From contig NC_081408.1 of assembly GCF_030272615.1 (NCBI RefSeq), forward strand, positions 611,509,673-611,573,672: DNA of 64,000 nt. The letters are read 5' to 3'. The position numbers and the translations under genes are program-made. This document shows, in pieces, positions 58,024-64,000 of the stretch; positions within the stretch are counted from its first letter, which is position 1; the number at the start of each line of letters is the position of its first letter. This stretch comes from Cryptomeria japonica (Eukaryota > Streptophyta > Pinopsida > Cupressales > Cupressaceae). Under the pieces are notes generated by a model. That model was not told where the DNA came from and did not search any database. It saw only the letters and a program-made list of their open reading frames with translations.

Positions 58024-58819
58024 GAATGTTACTAATGATAAACCAACTTCTATCTCTGCAATTGGCACCCACGAATGGTGCTCCCTTATCTAGAATGCAG
58101 TGACAAATCTCGTTAGGACCATACACATTTACAGGTTCTCACAGATAGTACATAAACCATAAGAGAGTGTCAAGTGGAATGAAGACCTATTCATCGCCAT
58201 TTGGGTCAAGATGGAGGTTTGGAGAGAGAGGGAGAGTACCTTGTAAGAGAGACTACAACAGACAAAGCGAGATCTAGCAGCGTCTCAGGCAAAGGAAGTC
58301 ACATAATGTGGGATCATGATAGAGAGGGATTGTAAGAGCTCCTCGTGTAGTCACTCACGCTCCACATCATGATACACACCAATGGGTCCACCCACACAAC
58401 TAGATCAAGAGGTGACATCTAGTCACCATCCTCCAACTACTAGTCTTTGATATAGAAGATGATTATATTGTGATAGTTTTTTTATATATTAGGATATACA
58501 TGTCATGACATTTATGCTTATGTTTTATCTCAAACATTTTATTTAAATTCTTGAAACAATGTATGCATTGCCTTGATTAAAAGTAACATATTTGGTAATG
58601 AACATGTATGTGTAATTTAAATTTCCATGTGATTGATTTCTCAATGCTTCATGATTAAATTGATACATGTGTGATTTAATTAAATAACTAAGTATTTCAT
58701 TAAATGCTACCATGATGATGTATAAGAAAAATATGTTAAGCTTGAAAAATATATGACTAGTGTGATTTAATTAAACACAATTAAACACAACATGATATAA
58801 TCCTAGTTAACACATAAGA
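58024..58819 (+). other. Element F interior resumed; remnant downstream of the PMD gene
   Basis: Starts with the second GAATG and continues the mobile-domain gene strand with frames such as N-E-D-L-F-I-A-I-W-V-K-M-E-V-W near 58170, broken by stops. From about 58440 it is AT-rich and non-coding, resembling a 3' flank, until element E starts at 58820. Confidence 0.45.
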
Positions 58820-60510
58820 TGTTGGAATTAAGTTGTCATTGATTTCAACTAGTATTGCAAGCAGGCTACTGGTAGAGGTATATCATCTGGTATAAAGAAG
58901 AGTGTATCGATATGGTGAAAGACACATAAGGTATTGAGAGGATTAACATGAAGGCTTGTCAACTAGTATGGTGGAAGATAAGTAGTTATTGAGATTATTA
59001 CTGACTTCATCAGTATGAGGTGAGATCCATGTGTGTGTTAGCATGTTGAGTGATAACTGGTGGATCATAAACCAGTCTAGAGGTTGGTTTCCTGTTTATG
59101 ATGAAGAGGTAGAATGTTAAAGTACTCACAAACCACCAGAGGTGAAGATGTGCTACCGGTATAGTGTGCACTACTCGTTAGCAGGAGGAGAGGGTCTCAC
59201 CAGTAAAGGCTTGTATTGGTATGAGTTTTCTGAATGTTCAAGTGTAAACCAACCTTGTATCAGTGAGCTAAGTGCATGAACAATGTAATGCCATGTGGAG
59301 CTAAGGTGGAGAGCATACAGAGGTCGGAGAAGTTTCCATCGATATGGTTGTTGAAACACCTAGTTGACATTAATGAAACAACCAAAAATCACGGGATGGT
59401 AATTGACTGATGTGGCTTGAGGAAGAAAGAATGATAGAGAAAAATCAGGGAGTAGTTGGCACCTAGATCGAAGAAAACAAATCAGACTGCAAGATGACCT
59501 TGAGAAGGAAACAGCTGGACTGTAACTGAGTCAACGAATTTCAAGGCAGAAAGTCATGGACGGGATTGCTATCCTTAGCAAATATGCATTGGATAATGGA
59601 AAAAACATACAAATGCATTCCTCGAGTACAGGTGATTGATCCAAGGCAAATAGGATTAGATCTCATGCCGATTTTGTCAGGTGAAGGAAACCCTAACCAC
59701 CCCAAGTTTGAATTGATTCTTGGTGAGAAAGCTCACATTTAAATAAGATGGCTCAAGACTGTGACTTCTGCTACTGCAGAGTGAAGACAAGTGTGAAATT
59801 GTTGTTTGGGAGTCAAAGAGATAAACACTTGAAGTGTTTATGAGCAAAGAATTGACTCATAAGGAGAAGCAGAGTAAATCGGTGTAAGGAACAACTGGAG
59901 GAGTGTGCATTGAACATAGAGGTGATAAACCGGTATAAATTGTGCCTGATTAAGAGTGATCAAGTGTGATTTGAAAGAGGCAAGACATTGTGAGAAGGGA
60001 TTTAGAAAAGTTATCAACAAAGTCAAGTTCCAGAGTGCGTGGATAGAATATAGACCGGTAAGGTTGAAAAACTTCTTTTTCAATAGTGATTTCATTTCTA
60101 TAACTAAGTTTTATATTGTTATCACTAAGTTGAAGCTTAGTGTAGGGGTTGGTGCTACTTTGAGTTGGTGGTCATAAATCAAGGGTTGATGCTCCTTGGG
60201 TTTGTGCCATAAATATTGTAATCAAAGAGTTATTGTGAGGCTGGATTGGAGTAGAAGACCTCTATCAACTATTCTCACCGAGGTTTTTCCCACATTGGGT
60301 TTTCCTCATATATATCTAGTGTTGTGTGATGTATCCTTGTGCATGTGTTATATTAATGTTTTAGCAAGTTCATTCACACACCTTGTTTGCACTGTTTGAT
60401 CTACTGGTTAGCACTTAGTTTGTTTTATATATTACCAGTATATCCTTGTTGAAGGAAAAGAGTTTAAATCATGGATTTACCCTGCTCTTAGTGATCCATT
60501 GTGTCCAACA
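58820..60510 (+). repeat. Element E 5' LTR
   Basis: 1,691 bp with perfect 7-bp terminal inverted repeats (TGTTGGA...TCCAACA). It carries the shared block GAGGTTTTTCCCACATTGGG near 60281-60300. Confidence 0.82.
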
Positions 60511-60512
60511 AT

Positions 60513-60524
60513 TGGTATTAGAGC
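60513..60524 (+). other. Element E primer binding site
   Basis: TGGTATTAGAGC, two bases after the LTR; one change from the initiator-Met tRNA complement. Confidence 0.85.
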
Positions 60525-60587
60525 ATAGGTACCCTATTTTTGTCAAAAACATTCTCTAGCTTGAGTAGATCCCATCAAGTGCTCACA

Positions 60588-60700
60588 ATGACAGGAAATG
60601 AATCTACCTCCTCAAAAGATCCTATGTTTGATGATGTCAACTATGCCTTTTGGACTAGAAGAATGGAAACCTATTTTTCCTCTCTAGGTTGTGATGTATG
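60588..60700 (+). pseudogene. Element E gag, first ~37 codons
   Basis: M-T-G-N-E-S-T-S-S-K-D-P, then F-D-D-V-N-Y-A-F-W-T-R-R-M-E-T-Y. This matches the universal opening of plant copia gags (F-D-G-x-N-Y-x-x-W-K-x-x-M). It is cut at 60700 by the insertion of element H. Confidence 0.8.
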
Positions 60701-61786
60701 TGTAGCATCGTAAAATTATGACACTTGCAATTTCTACTACATTTGGGTCTTCACGATGGCAACGCAATGTTCAACCTAAATGGAGACCCCAAAACCTGTT
60801 TACGACATCAAAAACTACATCTTTTCTGCACCTTGGCTTGATCCTCCTTGCACCCTGCTATCCCGGGTGATGGGACCATGGTGCCTAGCACCCTGGTCCC
60901 TCAGGACCATGGCACCCAGCGCCCTGGTCCCTGGCCCTCTTTTGGGCCCGGTCTCTTATTGGGCATCGGGTCTTCAAGTTTGCAATTTGGAAAATAATGT
61001 TCCTAGGTCAGCCTAAGGTCAGAAAAATCAGTCTCCTAACCCTAATTGACAAGTATATAAACTACATTTACCCTCACAAAAAAAGGAGGAAAAAACATAT
61101 GTGTGCAAGAGGCGGAAGCTATAGGCAAACATTCAAACATTCAAGCATTCAAGCATTCCTTCAAGCAATTGAGCATTCTAGGTCTCCATTCAAGGCTAGG
61201 TGTTGCTTTCAAGACAAGGATTCAACCATTGAAGAGGAGATCACCTACAACATACAACATACAACATCATTACACCTTTGCATGTAAGAATACAAACATT
61301 CTTACAACAAAGGTTGTAGGTACGTGGCTATAATTGAAGATCTGGAATCCTTGTGGAGAGACGAACAGATCCCCCTTCGTTTCACAGATTTTTCGGAGGA
61401 CCGTGTGCACTCCGGGGGCCATCGTCCCGTCAACTTTTGCTTAAACTTGTAGGACAGCATCGTCTTGACATTTTACTGCTAATTTCAGGTCCATAGCTTC
61501 ATCCCATGTCTCTATCTCCGTCTACAAGCGAATCTTTCTTACTTTAAAATACACTCCTAGTTCAATCCTTCTATCTACATTCTTTACAAAAGAGGGTATC
61601 CTTGTTGTCTCAACCCTTGAAACTCATGTAGAATTCAATCTTGCATTGTGTGGGATTTGATCTTGTGAGTTTCAACCCCTCTTTTGAATGTAAAGTCCCT
61701 CCTAAGTGAAAACCATCAATCCTAGTGACCTCCTTTCTCTCTCCTTGGAGTGGGGGAACACCTGGGGTTCGATTTTCCGCTTTACA
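60701..61786 (+). repeat. Element H 5' LTR
   Basis: 1,086 bp, TGTAGCATCG...CGCTTTACA. GC-rich minisatellite at 60845-60945 (CCATGGTGCC...CCCTGGTCCC units), TATA box at 61052-61062, tandem ACATTCAAG-type repeats near 61128-61180 and the dyad motif near 61398-61427. Confidence 0.82.
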
Positions 61787-61789
61787 TTT

Positions 61790-61804
61790 TGGTGAACCCG
61801 ACAT
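61790..61804 (+). other. Element H primer binding site
   Basis: TGGTGAACCCGACAT, identical to TR-GAG1, three bases after the LTR. Confidence 0.75.
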
Positions 61805-63301
61805 GAACATCCTAATTCTGATTATTCATGGTTAGAGCTGAAATTTTTTTGCTTCCTTAATTACATTTCCATGTTTGATCTTCTACAAATTTTAGAGGTT
61901 AATTGCATAAAAACCCTAAATTTTCTTTTTAGTAATTGAGCTTGTGAAATGTTTAATTGTTAATGTTTGTTTCAGATCTACCCTTCTATTACAAATTATC
62001 AATTCATATTTGTGCTTTAATTCTAAAAATTAAGTGGTTAAGTGTCAAAACCCTAATTTTTAAAACCCTCTTGTTTCAACCTTTGACTGATGATTTCACT
62101 GATCAGAACACCTCCAAATTGGCTGTAACTTTGGATTCCACAACAAAATCATAATATCTTTCATCCTTGAAAATTTTGAAAAAAGTTGCGGGGACCGTGT
62201 GCACCCTGAGTGCCATTGTCCCCGACATTTTTTTCGAAATTTCAGGACCTCCAAATCGGCTGTAACTTTGGATTCCACAATAAAATCATAATATCTTTCA
62301 TCCTTGAAAATTTTGAAAAAAGTTGCGGGGACCGTGTGCACCCTGAGTGCCATTGTCCCCGACATTTTTTTCAAAATTTCAGGAGCTAGATCTTACTGTA
62401 TTTTTTTGCTAGAATCTAGAATCTTGGCTGATTTCATCAATTCTAACACTTTCAAAATTAAAGTCAAAGTTGGTCTAGTGATTGCTTGGATTAAGGCTTC
62501 TAATCATTCAAAAATTGTTGAAATTGAAATTTTGTGTCAAAATTGTGTTTCTTACTGTCCTAAATCTGAAAAGTGTGTTGGCATTCATTCAAAGTTTCAG
62601 TGCTTTATTCAAATTTTTGCAATTTGTGACTTTTGAAATTAAGTGTTTAATTGCAACAACTTTGATTTCCGCTTTCAAAATTGAATTTTGCATGAAATTG
62701 AGTCAACTTTTAAATTTCAGAGCTTGCATTGCTTTTAGTATTCCCTCTAAAATCATAAAATTCAAAATTTCAGCTTCCCTCTCTTTTTCAAAATTCAAAT
62801 TTTGCATTTTTCAACAATCTTGGTAGGATTCAATTTTGAGATTGCAACTTTAATTTGGCCTATCTACAGATCGTAAAATCACTCAATTTTTTCAGATTAG
62901 CTTTAAAATCATCATAACTTTCATCCCTAAAAATTTTGAAAAAAGTTGCGTGGACCATGTGCACTCCATTCACCACGGTCCCTGACATTTTTTCTAAAAT
63001 TTCGAGAGATTGTCATGATTGCATTTAACAGCTTAAATCTAGGAGATTGGCTGATTTTATTGAAATTTACTACCTCTAAATTTGAAAATAAACTCAAAAT
63101 TCAAAATTTCAATTTTCAAGATAACAATTAAAATTAAGTGCTACCCCCTTGGCCCTAATTTTTCAATTGTGCCTACCTTTCTTGGAAGTTGTGTTTCCCT
63201 CTTCTTTTACAAAGTTCAAATTGGATAATCATTATCTCATTATTCAATTTTGCCAACTTTATTTTTCAAAATTCAAAATCTTCTCTCTCTCTCTCTAGTG
63301 C
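61805..63301 (+). other. Element H untranslated leader
   Basis: About 1.5 kb, T-rich, with three copies of the inverted-repeat motif (62168-62243, 62305-62380, 62928-63003). Two of these are in a tandem duplication. A CT microsatellite occurs at about 63283-63298, just before the gag start. No supported coding frame. Confidence 0.6.
62111..62384 (+). repeat. 137-bp tandem duplication in element H leader
   Basis: Two copies (62111-62247 and 62248-62384), nearly identical, each starting CCTCCAAAT(T/C)GGCTGTAAC and each containing one full inverted-repeat motif. Confidence 0.9.
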
Positions 63302-64000
63302 ATGAGTTTTACAACAATAAGCCCTACTTACACTATTCCCGTTAGACGAAGCCTTAGAATTAAGTCTTTCCAAGGTTTAATTACCGAGGAGATGGAACCT
63401 AATTTGAATGGCCTTTTTAGCGAGGACACAAGTAATTCCTCTAATCCTCTTAATGATGAAGAAGCTCTCCTTGAGGTTTCTATAGAACAACTTTCGAAAT
63501 TGGATAACCAATTTGATGATTTTTAGCAATGGATGTCTCAAGAATACCCCGATAGTCAAGCTCTTTCATTAATTGAGGGTCTAAAACGTATGGTGCAAAG
63601 TGATAAGAATGGAATTGATATTTTGCGTAGTATTGCACACATTGTGGATTTGAATGTGATGCCTATGAAGAGTTGTGCTGAAACTTTAGGTTATACACAA
63701 CCTCCTACTCAAGTCAATCATTCTATCCCTTTGAGAACTTCTATTGCTAGTATACCTACTTTTACATCAAACATAATGACTACTTCAATACAAAACATTC
63801 CACCTATGATCACCAGTCATGGGGGCAATCCTTCTTCTTCAATCAACCCTCTTCCTTCATTCAATCCGGCTTCTTCATTCATTCCTTCAATGAGTGTCCC
63901 TATTACATCTCCACAAATGAACATGACACAAGGGGGCAATTCATTCAACCATTCCATTCCTCCTTGTAGTGTTCCTTTTTTCCAATCATCTCCTATGACT
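63302..64000 (+). pseudogene. Element H gag, N-terminal part
   Basis: Starts M-S-F-T-T-I-S-P-T-Y and stays in frame to the window end apart from one TAG at 63524. It is collinear with the TR-GAG1 gag (shared E-E-M-E-P-N-L, Q-P-P-T, N-H-S-I-P-L, N-S-F-N-H). The section present is the low-complexity Ser/Pro/Asn/Thr-rich part; the capsid-like domain would follow beyond 64000. Confidence 0.75.

Larger units (their letters stand above)
25956..58819 (-). mobile_element. Ty3-type element F, minus orientation, partial, with antisense mobile-domain gene
   Basis: Its 3' LTR (25956-27636) and polypurine tract are visible, as is internal sequence 27637-30354. The element is then split by element G and resumes at 58024-58819, where copia element E cuts it. 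The 5' LTR must lie beyond the window if the element is complete. LTR termini (minus: TGTAGCATCATAAATTG...CCCCTACA) resemble the TR-GAG elements. The visible internal part carries a plant-mobile-domain gene on the opposite strand and no pol. The right boundary is the edge of E, not a true end. Confidence 0.6.
58820..60700 (+). mobile_element. Ty1/copia element E, 5' end only
   Basis: 5' LTR, PBS and the first codons of gag are present; the rest is displaced by element H at 60701 and lies beyond the window, if present. The LTR is 1.69 kb with matching TGTTGGA/TCCAACA ends. Confidence 0.8.
60701..64000 (+). mobile_element. Ty3-type element H (TR-GAG2), 5' part
   Basis: Inserted into the gag of element E; the left flank would give target duplication GTATG (60696-60700), with the partner outside the window. 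LTR, PBS, leader and gag start are all homologous to TR-GAG1. Whether it has a pol gene cannot be seen. Confidence 0.82.

Overview
This is nuclear DNA from a plant with a large, transposon-rich genome. No bacterial-type operons are present. The coding signal is almost entirely retrotransposon: an L1-type LINE and many Ty1/copia- and Ty3-type LTR elements with initiator-Met PBSs, 5-bp target duplications and solo-LTR remains. A gymnosperm is plausible from the style of the elements, but the species cannot be fixed from this window.

Layout. 1-6480 is AT-rich sequence holding a decayed RNase H-like fragment (1186-1680) and a tandem pair of small minus-strand genes for a secreted six-cysteine peptide. 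Copy 1 (5160-5490) is dead. Copy 2 (5979-6328) is intact, with a TATA box, a good start context, two exons and a signal peptide; it is the only plausible host gene I can support.

6480-25953 is one LINE (ORF1 with a DUF4283-like domain; ORF2 with endonuclease and reverse transcriptase). It is cut at 10149 by a pol-less Ty3-type element (10150-24661, TSD ACACT), which is itself cut by a nearly complete Ty1/copia element on the minus strand (15222-21900, TSD CTCCT). From 25956 a minus-oriented Ty3-type 3' LTR begins another large element (F) that carries, antisense, a two-exon plant-mobile-domain gene.

Element F is interrupted at 30355 by a second minus-oriented Ty3-type element (G, 30355-58023, TSD GAATG). 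G has in turn been hit by four insertions: copia-like element B (31515-38179, TSD GGTAA), copia-like element C (39323-47300, TSD AAAAG), a solo copia LTR (48238-49452, TSD GAAAG) and deleted element D (49942-54440). F resumes at 58024 and is hit by copia element E (LTR 58820-60510). E is hit at 60701 by another Ty3-type element (H), which runs off the window.

The most notable content is: (i) the small secreted cysteine-rich peptide gene pair; (ii) three LTR elements (B, C, D) that lack protease, integrase, reverse transcriptase and RNase H but share a coiled-coil plus multi-zinc-knuckle gag and a conserved second ORF I cannot assign; (iii) an imperfect inverted-repeat motif recurring in LTRs and leaders of the Ty3-type elements; and (iv) the spliced mobile-domain gene in antisense inside element F. 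The pol-less elements would have to be mobilised by enzymes from autonomous relatives. Element A is the only element in the window whose complete set of enzymatic domains is recognisable, and it too is disabled by stops and frameshifts.
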